A stretch of 64,000 nucleotides of DNA from Schauerella fraxinea (GTDB taxonomy: Bacteria; Pseudomonadota; Gammaproteobacteria; Burkholderiales; Burkholderiaceae_B): assembly GCA_030849945.1 (NCBI GenBank), contig JAVDKK010000001.1, positions 992,001 to 1,056,000 of the forward strand. The letters are read 5' to 3'. The notes under the pieces were generated by a model, which saw nothing but the letters and a program-made list of their open reading frames with translations, was not told where the DNA came from and made no database searches. Made by a program: the position numbers and the translations under genes. Positions 42,455-51,972 of the stretch are shown in pieces; the stretch's first letter is position 1, and the number at the start of each line of letters is the position of its first letter.

Positions 42455-43195
42455 TCAAGCCGAATGCGTTTGCGCCGCCTTGCGCGCGGCGAGTTTGTCT
42501 TCGGCATGCTGCGCGTCTTCGTCGCCCTTGTACCGCTTCAGGCCGTCGATATCGAGCACCCGCACGGCGCCGTATTCCACATGCAGCAGGCCCGCCGATT
42601 CCAGCGTGCTCAAGGCCTGATTGGCGCGCTGGCGCGAGACGCGGGCGAGATAGCCGACCTCTTCTTGCGTGATTGCCAGCCGCATTCCCATGCCTGGATA
42701 CAGCAGGGGATTGAAGAGCTCGGCCAGGCAGCGGGCGACGCGTGCGTCGGCGTCGAGCAGCCGGTCGTTTTCGGCTTTGCCGATGAATTGCGCGACGCGT
42801 TCGTTGAGCTGATGCAGCAGATAGCGATTGAACGGAAAGCTGGTGTCCAGCAGCCATTCGAACGTGGCGGCCGGCAGGCGCGCAATGGCACTGTCGCGCA
42901 GCGCGACCACGTCGTACTTGCGGATCTCGTGTTTCAGCAGCGACCCCTCGCCGATCCAGCCACCAGCCGGCACGCCGGTGAGCGAGGCCTGCTTGCCGTC
43001 GGCATTGGCCACCGACACTTTCACCAATCCCGACAGCACGCCGATCCAGGCCTGGGCGAGTTCGCCTTTGCGTTCCACGATCGCGCCGGCGCCGATATGG
43101 GCCACCGCGATGTCCTGCTCCACGCGGGCGCGTTGGTCTGCGTCGAGTTGACGAAACCAGGCGGCGGCAAGGTGGAGGGAGTCGGACAGCTGCAT
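42455..43195 (-). CDS. Crp/Fnr family transcriptional regulator
   Basis: A 246-residue protein with an N-terminal cyclic-nucleotide-binding fold (about 15-130) and a C-terminal Crp-type winged helix (about 155-225; ITQEEVGYLARVSRQRANQAL). It lacks the Fnr iron-sulfur cysteines and the Arg-Ser phosphate cassette of CRP, so the effector is unknown. AAGGGT before the ATG at 43195 supports this start; an upstream ATG at 43234 is possible. It is divergent from the acyl-CoA ligase/LIV transporter operon and is its probable regulator. Confidence 0.85.
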   Translation of the reverse strand: MQLSDSLHLAAAWFRQLDADQRARVEQDIAVAHIGAGAIVERKGELAQAWIGVLSGLVKVSVANADGKQASLTGVPAGGWIGEGSLLKHEIRKYDVVALRDSAIARLPAATFEWLLDTSFPFNRYLLHQLNERVAQFIGKAENDRLLDADARVARCLAELFNPLLYPGMGMRLAITQEEVGYLARVSRQRANQALSTLESAGLLHVEYGAVRVLDIDGLKRYKGDEDAQHAEDKLAARKAAQTHSA

Positions 43196-43347
43196 CGGTG
43201 TATACCCTTGAGCGTGCGCGAATGTCATGCTCACGACAGTTGGTCGGCGCTAAATGCTTATACCTTATGTCCTGCAATAAATCTAAACATCTAAAAGCAG
43301 CGGCATCCGGCGTTCAACAGACGGCGGAATGACCGACAGGAGACAAC

Positions 43348-45327
43348 GTGGAGCACGCCCTGCCCGCATCCCCACCGATGCCGGCAGCGACGGATACTTT
43401 TCCGTCGCTGTTGTTCGCCCATGCCGCCGTTCGCGGCGACCGGCCCGCGATCCGCGAGAAGGATCTCGGCATCTGGCAGACCTTGTCCTGGCGCGACGTT
43501 GCCGATGCGGCGCGCGCCATGGCGCACGGCCTGGCAGCGCTTGGCGTGCAATCCGGCCAGCACGTGGCCGTGGTGGGCGAGAACCGGCCCCGCTTGTATA
43601 TCGCGATGATGGCCACGCAGATGCTGGGCGCGATTCCGGTGCCGCTCTACCAGGATGCCGTGGCGCAGGAGATGGTTTACGTGCTGCAGGATGCCGCCGT
43701 GCGCGTAGCGGTGGTGGAGGACCAGGAACAGGTCGACAAGATGCTGGAGATCCGTGGGCAATGCCCCGATCTGGCCTATGTGGTGTACGACGATCCGCGC
43801 GGGTTGCGCCACTACAGCGATCCGATGCTGGTCGCCTGGGAAGCCGCCGAGCAGCAAGGCCGCGATCATGCCGCCGCGCATCCCGATTACGTGACCCAGG
43901 CCGCGGCTGCGGTGCGCCCGGACGATACCGCCGCGATGTTCTACACCTCGGGCACCACTGGCAAGCCCAAGGGCGTGGTGCTCACCCACCATGCGTTGAT
44001 CGACCGTGCGCAAGCGATCGCCGCGCTTGAAAACCTCACCGATCGCGAAGACGTGCTGGCCTATCTGCCGCCCGCCTGGATCGGGCAGAACATGTTTTCG
44101 TACACGCAGTTGTTGGTGACGGGGTTTACCGTCAACCATCCCGAGTCGCCCGAAACGGTGGCGATCGATATGCGCGATATCGGCCCCACGTATTACTTCG
44201 CACCGCCGCGGGTGCTCGAAGCCTTGCTCACGCAGGTGACGATTCGCATGGAAGACGCAAGCCGGATCAAGCGCGCCATGTACAAGCGCGCGATGGCCTT
44301 GGCGAGCCGCGTTGGGACCCGCATTCTCGACGGCGAAGCGGTGAGTGGCTGGGACCGTTTCAAATACGGCGTCGGCAATATCTGCGTATACGGCCCGTTG
44401 CGCAACAGCCTGGGCATGAGCCGCGTAAGGGTGGCCTATACCGCCGGCGAAGCCATCGGGCCCGACTTGTTCGTGTTCTATCGCTCGATCGGCATCAATC
44501 TCAAGCAGCTGTACGGATCGACCGAGACGTCGGTATTCGTGTGCGTGCAGGCCGATGGCCGGGTGCGGGCCGATACCGTGGGACCCCCGGTGGCGGGTGT
44601 GCAAATCAAAATCGCCGGCAACGGTGAGATCTTGGTGAAAAGTCCGGGGCTCTTCAAGGCGTACTACGGCAACCCCGACGCCACGCGCGACGCGTTCGAC
44701 GCCGAGGGTTGGTTTCTCACGGGCGACGCGGGTTATCTGGACGAAGAAGGGCAGCTCAAGATCATCGACCGCGCCAAGGATGTGGGCAAGCTGGCCGACG
44801 GCGGTTTGTTTGCACCCAAGTACATCGAGAACAAGCTCAAGTTCTTTCCGTTCATCAAGGAAGCGGTGGCCTTCGGTGCCAATCGCGACGAGGTGTGCGC
44901 CTTCATCAACATCGATCTCGAAGCCGTGGGCAACTGGGCCGAGCGCCGCGGCATGCCGTACGCCGGCTACACAGATCTGGCGAGCAAGACCGAGGTGTAC
45001 GCCCTCATCACCGAATGTGTGGAGCAAGTGAATGCCGATCTTGCGGGCGACCCGCAGTTGTCGGGCTCGCAGATCCATCGGTTTTTGATTCTGCACAAGG
45101 AGCTGGATCCCGATGACGACGAGTTGACGCGCACCCGCAAGGTTCGCCGTGCCTTCATCGCCACCAAATATGCCGTGCTGGTCGAAGCCTTGTTCGAGGG
45201 CCGCACCAGCCAATACATCGATACCGAAGTGAAGTTCGAAGACGGCCGCTCCGGCCGCGTTTCGGCCGACCTGCGGATCGCCACGGCTCGCACGCTCCCC
45301 GTGCGCGCGCAAGCCAAGGCAGCCTGA
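43348..45327 (+). CDS. AMP-dependent acyl-CoA synthetase/ligase, long-chain (FadD15-like) type
   Basis: A 659-residue adenylating enzyme that activates a carboxylic acid to its CoA thioester. The P-loop motif YTSGTTGKPKG lies at 199-209, YGSTE near the middle, and TGDAGYLDEEGQLKIIDRAKD in the hinge region. Length and motifs fit the long-chain or aryl-alkanoate ligases that occur with LIV-type transporters. The start is GTG 43348 with AGGAG at 43340-43344. It is first in an operon with a full ABC importer and a PaaK-like ligase, so the importer probably brings in its substrate. Confidence 0.88.
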   Translation: MEHALPASPPMPAATDTFPSLLFAHAAVRGDRPAIREKDLGIWQTLSWRDVADAARAMAHGLAALGVQSGQHVAVVGENRPRLYIAMMATQMLGAIPVPLYQDAVAQEMVYVLQDAAVRVAVVEDQEQVDKMLEIRGQCPDLAYVVYDDPRGLRHYSDPMLVAWEAAEQQGRDHAAAHPDYVTQAAAAVRPDDTAAMFYTSGTTGKPKGVVLTHHALIDRAQAIAALENLTDREDVLAYLPPAWIGQNMFSYTQLLVTGFTVNHPESPETVAIDMRDIGPTYYFAPPRVLEALLTQVTIRMEDASRIKRAMYKRAMALASRVGTRILDGEAVSGWDRFKYGVGNICVYGPLRNSLGMSRVRVAYTAGEAIGPDLFVFYRSIGINLKQLYGSTETSVFVCVQADGRVRADTVGPPVAGVQIKIAGNGEILVKSPGLFKAYYGNPDATRDAFDAEGWFLTGDAGYLDEEGQLKIIDRAKDVGKLADGGLFAPKYIENKLKFFPFIKEAVAFGANRDEVCAFINIDLEAVGNWAERRGMPYAGYTDLASKTEVYALITECVEQVNADLAGDPQLSGSQIHRFLILHKELDPDDDELTRTRKVRRAFIATKYAVLVEALFEGRTSQYIDTEVKFEDGRSGRVSADLRIATARTLPVRAQAKAA

Positions 45328-45329
45328 TC

Positions 45330-46130
45330 ATGACGCAATCCACATCCCGCAACGACCGCATCGGCGAGGTCATCCTCGATCTGCAACACATCTCGCTGGC
45401 TTTCGGTGGCGTGAAGGCGCTCACCGACATTTCTTTCGATGTGCGCGAGCATGAGATCCGCGCCATCATCGGCCCCAATGGCGCCGGCAAGAGCTCGATG
45501 CTCAACGTGATCAATGGTGTGTATACGCCGCAGCAAGGCGAGATCCATCTGCATGGGGAGCAATTCCGCCGCATGACGCCGCGGCGCGCGGCCGAGATGG
45601 GTGTGGCGCGCACGTTCCAGAATTTGGCATTGTTCAAGGGCATGAGTGTGCTGGACAACATCATGGCCGGCCGCAATCTGCGCATGACCAGCAGCCTCTT
45701 CGCGCAAGCGATCCGGCTGGGGCCCGCCGCCCGCGAAGAGATGCAGCATCGCCAGTTCGTCGAGAACATCATCGATTTTCTGGAGATCCAGGCGTTTCGA
45801 AAAACACCGGTTGGCCGCTTGCCGTATGGCCTGCAAAAGCGCGTCGATCTGGGACGCGCGCTGGCGATGGAACCGCGCATTCTGTTGCTCGACGAGCCGA
45901 TGGCCGGCATGAACATCGAAGAAAAGCAGGATATGAGCCGCTTCATTCTCGACGTGAACGACGAGTTCGGCACCACCATCGTACTGATCGAACATGACAT
46001 GGGTGTGGTGATGGATATCTCGGATCGCGTCGTGGTGCTGGACTACGGCAAAAAGATCGGCGACGGCGAGCCCGAAGCGGTGCGCGCCAACGAAGATGTC
46101 GTGCGCGCCTATCTCGGCGTGGCCCACTAA
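45330..46130 (+). CDS. livG: LIV-type ABC transporter ATPase (LivG-like)
   Basis: A 266-residue ATPase of the branched-chain amino acid (HAAT) importer family, LivG branch: GPNGAGKSS Walker A (about 50-58), LPYGLQKRVDLGRAL in place of the normal signature (typical for LivG), LLLDEPMAGMN Walker B, and the C-terminal YLG. It begins 2 bp after the ligase stop. With LivF it powers import of an organic acid or amide-like substrate. Confidence 0.92.
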   Translation: MTQSTSRNDRIGEVILDLQHISLAFGGVKALTDISFDVREHEIRAIIGPNGAGKSSMLNVINGVYTPQQGEIHLHGEQFRRMTPRRAAEMGVARTFQNLALFKGMSVLDNIMAGRNLRMTSSLFAQAIRLGPAAREEMQHRQFVENIIDFLEIQAFRKTPVGRLPYGLQKRVDLGRALAMEPRILLLDEPMAGMNIEEKQDMSRFILDVNDEFGTTIVLIEHDMGVVMDISDRVVVLDYGKKIGDGEPEAVRANEDVVRAYLGVAH

Positions 46131-46151
46131 GCGGACGAGGGAACACACACC

Positions 46152-47081
46152 ATGGCATTCTTTTTGGAAACCCTGTTCGGCGGTTTGATGAGCGGCATGC
46201 TGTACGCGCTGATCGGCCTGGGCTTCGTGTTGATCTTCAAGGCATCCGGCGTCTTCAACTTCGCGCAAGGCGCGATGGTGCTGGTCGCCGCACTTGCCAT
46301 GGCGCGCTTTTCAGAATGGATTCCGCGCTGGTTCGGCTTCGAGAACATGCTGCTGGCCAACGTGCTGGCGTTCATCGTGGCGGCAGCGATCATGTTCTTG
46401 CTGGCGGTGGTGATCGAGCGGTTGGTGCTGCGGCATCTGGTCAATCAGGATCTGGCCACCTTGCTCATGGCCACGCTGGGCATCAGCTATTTCCTTGACG
46501 GCGCCGGCCAGATCGCCTTCGGCAGTTCGGTGTATTCGATCAATGTGGGCATGCCCAAGGAGCCGATGTTCATTCTCGAATCGATGTTCGAGGGCGGCTT
46601 GTTGATCAGTCTGGAAGATCTGACGGCCGCGGTGATCGCCGCGCTGCTGGTCGCGGCGCTGGCCGTGTTCTTCCAGTTCACAGCCACTGGGCGCGCGTTG
46701 CGCGCGGTGGCCGACGATCATCAGGCGGCGCAATCCATCGGCATTCCGCTCAATCGCATCTGGGTCATCGTCTGGTGCGTGGCGGGGCTGGTGGCGCTGG
46801 TGGCGGGCGTGATCTGGGGATCGAAGTTCGGCGTGCAGTTCACGCTCTCCACAGCGGCGCTGCGGGCCTTGCCCGTGGTGATTTTGGGCGGGTTGACCTC
46901 GGTGCCGGGCGCCATCATCGGCGGCCTCATCATCGGCGTCGGCGAAAAGCTCTCGGAGGTGTATCTGGGCCCGTTCGTGGGCGGCGGCATCGAAATCTGG
47001 TTTGCCTACGTCCTTGCCCTCGTCTTCCTGCTGTTTCGGCCACAAGGGCTGTTCGGCGAAAAAATCATCGACCGGGTCTGA
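46152..47081 (+). CDS. livH: LIV-type ABC transporter permease (LivH-like)
   Basis: A 309-residue inner-membrane permease with about eight helices. GLGFVLIFKASGVFNFAQG (residues 24-42) is the LivH hallmark, and AIGGxxSxPGAIIGGLI-like LGGLTSVPGAIIGGLIIG lies near the C-terminus. It pairs with the LivM-like permease 12 bp downstream. Confidence 0.92.
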   Translation: MAFFLETLFGGLMSGMLYALIGLGFVLIFKASGVFNFAQGAMVLVAALAMARFSEWIPRWFGFENMLLANVLAFIVAAAIMFLLAVVIERLVLRHLVNQDLATLLMATLGISYFLDGAGQIAFGSSVYSINVGMPKEPMFILESMFEGGLLISLEDLTAAVIAALLVAALAVFFQFTATGRALRAVADDHQAAQSIGIPLNRIWVIVWCVAGLVALVAGVIWGSKFGVQFTLSTAALRALPVVILGGLTSVPGAIIGGLIIGVGEKLSEVYLGPFVGGGIEIWFAYVLALVFLLFRPQGLFGEKIIDRV

Positions 47082-47093
47082 GGAAACACCGCC

Positions 47094-48158
47094 ATGTTCT
47101 ATCGCGAAAACGGTCAATTCAAAACCAGCTATGCCGCCGATCAGCAGATCTTTCCGATCCTGCAGGATCGCGTTGCCATCTTCATTCTGCTGGCGATCGC
47201 CTTCATCGGCGTGCCGATGTTGGCAAGCGACTATCTGCTGCGCGCCATTCTGATTCCCTTCCTGATTTTGTCGCTGGCCGCTGTGGGCCTGAATATCCTG
47301 GTGGGATATTGCGGCCAGATCTCGCTGGGCACCGGCGCGTTCATGGCGGTGGGCGCCTATGCGGCCTGGAACTTCGGCACGCGCTTTCCGGGCATGCCGC
47401 TGCTGCTGCAGATTCTGCTGGGCGGCATATGCGCCACGGTGGTGGGTGTGGCGTTCGGCATTCCCAGCTTGCGCATTCGCGGGCTGTATCTCGCTGTGGC
47501 GACGCTGGCGGCGCAGTTCTTCATCGATTGGGCCTTTCTGCGTATCCCGTTCTTCACCAACTACTCGTCGTCGGGCAACGTATCGGTGCCGGCGCTATTC
47601 GCCTTCGGCTTGCCGGTGCAAAGCGCGATGCAGAAGTATCTGTTCGTGCTGCTCTTCGTCGTGGTGTTTTCGCTGATGGCCAAGAACCTCGTGCGCGGCG
47701 CGCTCGGCCGTCAATGGATGGCGATTCGTGACATGGACGTGGCAGCAGCGGTGATCGGCATCCGGCCCATGTACGCCAAGCTCACGGCCTTCGCGGTGAG
47801 CTCCTTCATCGTCGGCGTGGCCGGCGCACTGTGGGGCTTCATTCATCTGGGCTCATGGGAGCCGCTGGCGTTCGATCTCAGCCGCTCGTTCCAATTGCTT
47901 TTCATGGTGATCATCGGCGGGCTCGGCTCGATCGTCGGCAGCTTTTACGGCGCCGCCTTCATCGTGCTGGTGCCGGTGGCGCTGTCGGGCATTCCGCGTT
48001 GGCTGGGTTTGCCGTTGCCGGTGGATCTGATCGTGCATATCGAGCATATGGTGTTTGGCGCGCTGATCGTGTTCTTCCTGATCGCCGAGCCGCATGGTCT
48101 GGCGCGGTTGTGGAGCATCGGCCGCGAGAAGCTGCGCATCTGGCCGTTTCCGCATTGA
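47094..48158 (+). CDS. livM: LIV-type ABC transporter permease (LivM-like)
   Basis: A 354-residue inner-membrane permease. The family core LNILVGYCGQISLGTGAFMA starts near residue 67, and GGLGSIVGSFYGAAF lies in the C-terminal half. About ten helices are visible. The gene is followed by 146 bp that contain a 7-bp inverted repeat before the binding-protein gene. Confidence 0.92.
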   Translation: MFYRENGQFKTSYAADQQIFPILQDRVAIFILLAIAFIGVPMLASDYLLRAILIPFLILSLAAVGLNILVGYCGQISLGTGAFMAVGAYAAWNFGTRFPGMPLLLQILLGGICATVVGVAFGIPSLRIRGLYLAVATLAAQFFIDWAFLRIPFFTNYSSSGNVSVPALFAFGLPVQSAMQKYLFVLLFVVVFSLMAKNLVRGALGRQWMAIRDMDVAAAVIGIRPMYAKLTAFAVSSFIVGVAGALWGFIHLGSWEPLAFDLSRSFQLLFMVIIGGLGSIVGSFYGAAFIVLVPVALSGIPRWLGLPLPVDLIVHIEHMVFGALIVFFLIAEPHGLARLWSIGREKLRIWPFPH

Positions 48159-48271
48159 AGTGTCGGGATGAACCGATAGTCTTTAAGTACCAAGTATCGA
48201 CGTACTGAACAAGGCCGCTGGAGCATTCTTCGGCGCCAATTGAATACCTGGCAATAGACCGGGCCAATCCT

Positions 48272-48287
48272 GGTGTGCTGGCACACC
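48272..48287 (+). promoter_or_regulatory. Inverted repeat ahead of the binding-protein gene
   Basis: GGTGTGC (48272-48278) pairs with GCACACC (48281-48287), close to the GGAGG ribosome site of the next gene. It may be an intercistronic hairpin that balances expression of the abundant binding protein. Confidence 0.45.
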
Positions 48288-48304
48288 GTCTGGAGGTAGT
48301 GGAG

Positions 48305-49642
48305 ATGAAACGTCTGAACATCAAGTCCGTCGCAAGGATGCTGGCGGTCGCCGGCGTGGCAAGCGCCATGGGCGCCATCGCAATGCCGGCCCAGGCGGCC
48401 GATCAGTTCGTGCCGCTGCTGGTTTACCGCACCGGCTCGTTCGCGCCGTTGGGGATTCCCTGGGCCGACGGCAAATTGGATTACCTCAAGCTGGTCAACG
48501 CGCGCGATGGCGGCGTCAACGGCGTGAAGATCACGTATGAAGAATGCGAAACGGCGTATGCCACGGATCGCGGTGTGGAGTGCTATGAGCGCCTGAAGAG
48601 CCAGGGTCCCACGGGCGCATCGGGCTTCGATTCGCAAAGCACGGGCATCACCTTCGCCATCAGCGACAAGGCGCCGATCGACAAGGTGCCGGTTGAAACG
48701 GTGGGCTATGGCCTCTCGCAATCGGCCGACGGCACGGTGTTCGAATGGAACTTCCCGTTGTTGGGCACATACTGGACCGCGGCAGACACGATGATCCAGG
48801 ACATCGCCAAGAAGGAAGGCGGTGAAGACAAGCTCAAGGGCAAGAAGATCGCGCTGGTTTATCACGACTCGCCGTACGGCAAGGAGCCGATCGCGCTGCT
48901 GCAAAAGCGGGCCGAGAAAAACGGTTTTGCGTTGTCGCTCTTCCCGGTCACGGCGCCTGGCGTCGAACAAAAGTCGACCTGGCTGCAGATTCGCCAGCAG
49001 CGGCCTGACTACGTGCTGCTCTGGAGCGCCGGCATCATGACGCCGACGGCCATTCGTGAAGCCCAGGCCAGCGGCTATCCGCGCGAAAAAATGTACGCCA
49101 TCTGGTGGGCAGGTTCGGAAGGCGACGTGAAGGATCTGGGACCGGTCGCCAAGGGCTACAACGCCGTCACGATTCACAACAGCGGCGCCAAAGGCAAGGT
49201 CTATGACGATCTCAAGAAGTTCGTCTACGACAAGGGTGAGGGCGCCGATCGTAGCGGCACCACGACGTTGGGTACCTTGGCACACACGCGCGGCATGATG
49301 ATCTCGATGCTGCAGGTGGAAGCGATCCGCGCCGCGCAGGAAAAGTACGGCAAGGGCAAATCGATGACGTCGGAGCAGGTGCGCTGGGGCTTTGAAAACC
49401 TCAACCTCACGCAAGAGCGTCTCGATGCGCTGGGCTTTGGCGACATCATGCGGCCGGTGAAAACCTCGTGCGCCAATCACATGGGCGATGACTGGTCGCG
49501 CATCGTGCAGTGGGACGGCGCGAAGTTCAACATCGTGTCGGACTGGTACACGTCGGACAAGTCGATCGTGGGCCCGTTGGTCAAGGATGCCGCGGCCCGC
49601 TACGCCAAAGAGAAGAACATCACGCCGCGTACCTGCGGCTGA
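48305..49642 (+). CDS. LIV-type ABC transporter substrate-binding protein
   Basis: A 445-residue periplasmic binding protein with a signal peptide (about 1-37, ending AQAA). It is longer than classical LivJ/LivK and has the Cys pair in YEECETAYATDRGVECYERL (about 77-96), found in binding proteins of aromatic-acid and related importers. GGAGG and GGAG precede the ATG at 48305. It completes the importer with LivG, LivH, LivM and LivF. The ligand is not deducible, but linkage to two acyl-CoA ligases suggests a carboxylic acid. Confidence 0.88.
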   Translation: MKRLNIKSVARMLAVAGVASAMGAIAMPAQAADQFVPLLVYRTGSFAPLGIPWADGKLDYLKLVNARDGGVNGVKITYEECETAYATDRGVECYERLKSQGPTGASGFDSQSTGITFAISDKAPIDKVPVETVGYGLSQSADGTVFEWNFPLLGTYWTAADTMIQDIAKKEGGEDKLKGKKIALVYHDSPYGKEPIALLQKRAEKNGFALSLFPVTAPGVEQKSTWLQIRQQRPDYVLLWSAGIMTPTAIREAQASGYPREKMYAIWWAGSEGDVKDLGPVAKGYNAVTIHNSGAKGKVYDDLKKFVYDKGEGADRSGTTTLGTLAHTRGMMISMLQVEAIRAAQEKYGKGKSMTSEQVRWGFENLNLTQERLDALGFGDIMRPVKTSCANHMGDDWSRIVQWDGAKFNIVSDWYTSDKSIVGPLVKDAAARYAKEKNITPRTCG

Positions 49643-49655
49643 TCGGAGACGCGTC

Positions 49656-50504
49656 ATGATCGAATCGCCCGCTCAATTGCCGTCCGCGGCTGTCCCGGCG
49701 CCAGAACTGCTGCTGGACGTCAACGGCATCGAGGTGATCTACAACCATGTGATCCTCGTGCTCAAAGGCGTGTCGCTGCAGGTGCCTCTGGGGCGCATCG
49801 TTGCGCTTCTGGGTGCCAACGGGGCCGGCAAAACCACCACGCTGCGGGCGATTTCCAATCTGCTGCAAGGCGAGCGCGGCGATGTCACCAAGGGCGAGAT
49901 CCGCTATCGCAATGAGCGGGTCGATAAGCTCACGCCGGCCGATATGGTCAAGCGCGGCGTGGTGCAGGTCATGGAGGGTCGTCATTGCTTCGCGCATCTG
50001 ACGATCGAGGAAAATCTGCTGTCCGGTGCGTATACACGCCGCTTGAGTCGGGGCGACATGAACGCCGCGCTCGAGCGCGTGTATGCGTATTTTCCTCGCC
50101 TCAAGCAACGCCGGACCAGTCAGGCAGGCTACACGTCGGGCGGCGAACAGCAAATGACGGCGATCGGCCGCGCGTTGATGGCCGACCCGCACATGATTTT
50201 GCTGGATGAGCCTTCCATGGGATTGGCGCCGCAGATCGTGGAGGAAATCTTCCACATCGTGCGTGATTTGAATACGCGCGAAAAGGTGAGCTTTCTGCTT
50301 GCCGAACAAAACACGAATATCGCGTTGCGCTACGCCGATTACGGCTACATCCTCGAAAACGGCCGCGTCATGATGGACGGCGAAGCCAGTGCTCTGGCGC
50401 GCAACGAAGACGTGAAAGAGTTTTATCTGGGCATCGCCAGCGGCGAGCGCAAGAGCTTTCGCGACAACAAATTCTATCGCCGGCGCAAGCGCTGGCTGGC
50501 CTAA
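49656..50504 (+). CDS. livF: LIV-type ABC transporter ATPase (LivF-like)
   Basis: A 282-residue ATPase, LivF branch: GANGAGKTTT Walker A (about 49-58), YTSGGEQQMTAIGRAL signature region, ILLDEPSMGLAP Walker B. A C-terminal extension of about 35 residues (KSFRDNKFYRRRKRWLA) is longer than in LivF of E. coli and is characteristic of importer ATPases in this type of gene cluster. It lies 13 bp after the binding-protein gene and 25 bp before the PaaK-like gene. Confidence 0.92.
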   Translation: MIESPAQLPSAAVPAPELLLDVNGIEVIYNHVILVLKGVSLQVPLGRIVALLGANGAGKTTTLRAISNLLQGERGDVTKGEIRYRNERVDKLTPADMVKRGVVQVMEGRHCFAHLTIEENLLSGAYTRRLSRGDMNAALERVYAYFPRLKQRRTSQAGYTSGGEQQMTAIGRALMADPHMILLDEPSMGLAPQIVEEIFHIVRDLNTREKVSFLLAEQNTNIALRYADYGYILENGRVMMDGEASALARNEDVKEFYLGIASGERKSFRDNKFYRRRKRWLA

Positions 50505-50529
50505 CCGGCACTCCCATTCAGAGGTTCAC

Positions 50530-51792
50530 ATGGCAGAATTTTTCGATGCATTGGAGACGCGCGCGCCCGAAGCGCGTGAGCAGGCGCTGATGCACGCGCT
50601 GCCCGCGACGCTGGCGCAAGCCGTGGCGCGCGCGCCGGCCGTTGCGCGGCAGTTGGCGGGCGTGGATCCCCAGGCCGTCACGTCGCGCGCGGCGCTTGAA
50701 CGGGTGCCGGTGTTGCGCAAGCACGCCTTGCTCGAGGCGCAAACGGCGGCGCGCGAGGCGGGGCCTGCCGGCGCGGCCAGCGCCTTCGGCGGTTTCTCGG
50801 CGATCGGCTGGGGCGATGCCGCCCGCGTGTTTTCGTCTCCCGGCCCGATCTACGAACCGGAAAGCCGTCGGCCGGATTACTGGCGGTTTGCACGCGCGCT
50901 GTATGCCGCAGGTTTCCGGTCGCGCGAGCTGGTCTACAACTGCTTCGCGTACCATTTTTCGCCCGCGGGTTCGATGATGGAAACGGCGGCGCATGCCTTG
51001 GGATGCACGGTGTTTCCCGGCGGCACGGGTCAGACCGAACAGCAGGTGCGCACGATTGCCGATCTGGCACCCGGCGGCTATACCGGCACCCCGAGCTTCT
51101 TGAAGATCATTTTGGAGAAGGCCGACGAACTCGGCGTGGCGCTCCCATCGCTCAAGCGCGCGCTGGTGTCGGGTGAAGCGTTTCCGCCGTCCTTGCGCAC
51201 GTGGTTGCAGGCGCGTGGAGTAGAAGGCTATCAGGCCTACGGCAGCGCCGATCTGGGCATGATCGCTTTTGAGACGGCAGCACGCGAAGGGCTGGTGGTG
51301 GGCGAAGACGTGATCCTCGAGATCGTGCGCCCTGGCACCGACGATGCGGTGGCGGAAGGCGAGGTGGGCGAAGTGGTGGTCACCACGCTCAATCCCGACT
51401 ATCCCCTGGTACGGTTTGGCACCGGCGATCTCTCGGCGCTGATGTCGGGCACCTCGCCGTGCGGCCGCACCAATATGCGCATCAAAGGCTGGATGGGGCG
51501 CGCCGACCAGACCGCCAAAGTGCGCGGTTTGTTCGTGCATCCCTCGCAAGTGGCCGAAGTGTTGCGTCGTTATCCGGAAGCCGGCCGCGCGCGGTTGACG
51601 ATCTCGGGCGAAGCGGGCGCCGACGCCATGACGCTGGCCGTGGAAACGGCGTCGGCCTCGGAGGCGCTGGCGTCCCGCATGGCCGAATCGATGCGGGATG
51701 TGACCAAGCTGCGCGCCACGGTCACGTGCGTGGCGCCGGGCAGTTTGCCCAACGACGGCAAGATCATCGACGACACGCGCACTTTTGCATAA
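50530..51792 (+). CDS. Phenylacetate-CoA ligase-like (PaaK family) enzyme
   Basis: A 420-residue adenylate-forming enzyme of the PaaK branch. It contains YGSADLG (about 237-243) in place of the usual YGxTE, GEVGEVVVTTLNPDYPLVRFGTGD, and the hinge GRADQTAKVRGLFVHPSQV. The typical P-loop SSGTTG is altered to a AFGGFSAIGWGD-like segment (about 84-95), so activity on phenylacetate itself is doubtful. It ends the ligase-importer operon; activation of an imported aromatic or unusual acid is inferred. Confidence 0.82.
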   Translation: MAEFFDALETRAPEAREQALMHALPATLAQAVARAPAVARQLAGVDPQAVTSRAALERVPVLRKHALLEAQTAAREAGPAGAASAFGGFSAIGWGDAARVFSSPGPIYEPESRRPDYWRFARALYAAGFRSRELVYNCFAYHFSPAGSMMETAAHALGCTVFPGGTGQTEQQVRTIADLAPGGYTGTPSFLKIILEKADELGVALPSLKRALVSGEAFPPSLRTWLQARGVEGYQAYGSADLGMIAFETAAREGLVVGEDVILEIVRPGTDDAVAEGEVGEVVVTTLNPDYPLVRFGTGDLSALMSGTSPCGRTNMRIKGWMGRADQTAKVRGLFVHPSQVAEVLRRYPEAGRARLTISGEAGADAMTLAVETASASEALASRMAESMRDVTKLRATVTCVAPGSLPNDGKIIDDTRTFA

Positions 51793-51972
51793 GCGCAGCA
51801 TGTGCGTTTTAAGGCACGGTCGACGCGCGCATGGGGATCGCGGGATGTAGGATGCAGTTTGGTTATAAGGGGTTGCGCGCAGGTTATTTGGACGGCGCCG
51901 CGCGCGCGGCTAAGCTTGCCATCCGGCACGCGACCTGCGGCGCCGATCGATCTACACCCGAGGACACATGTC

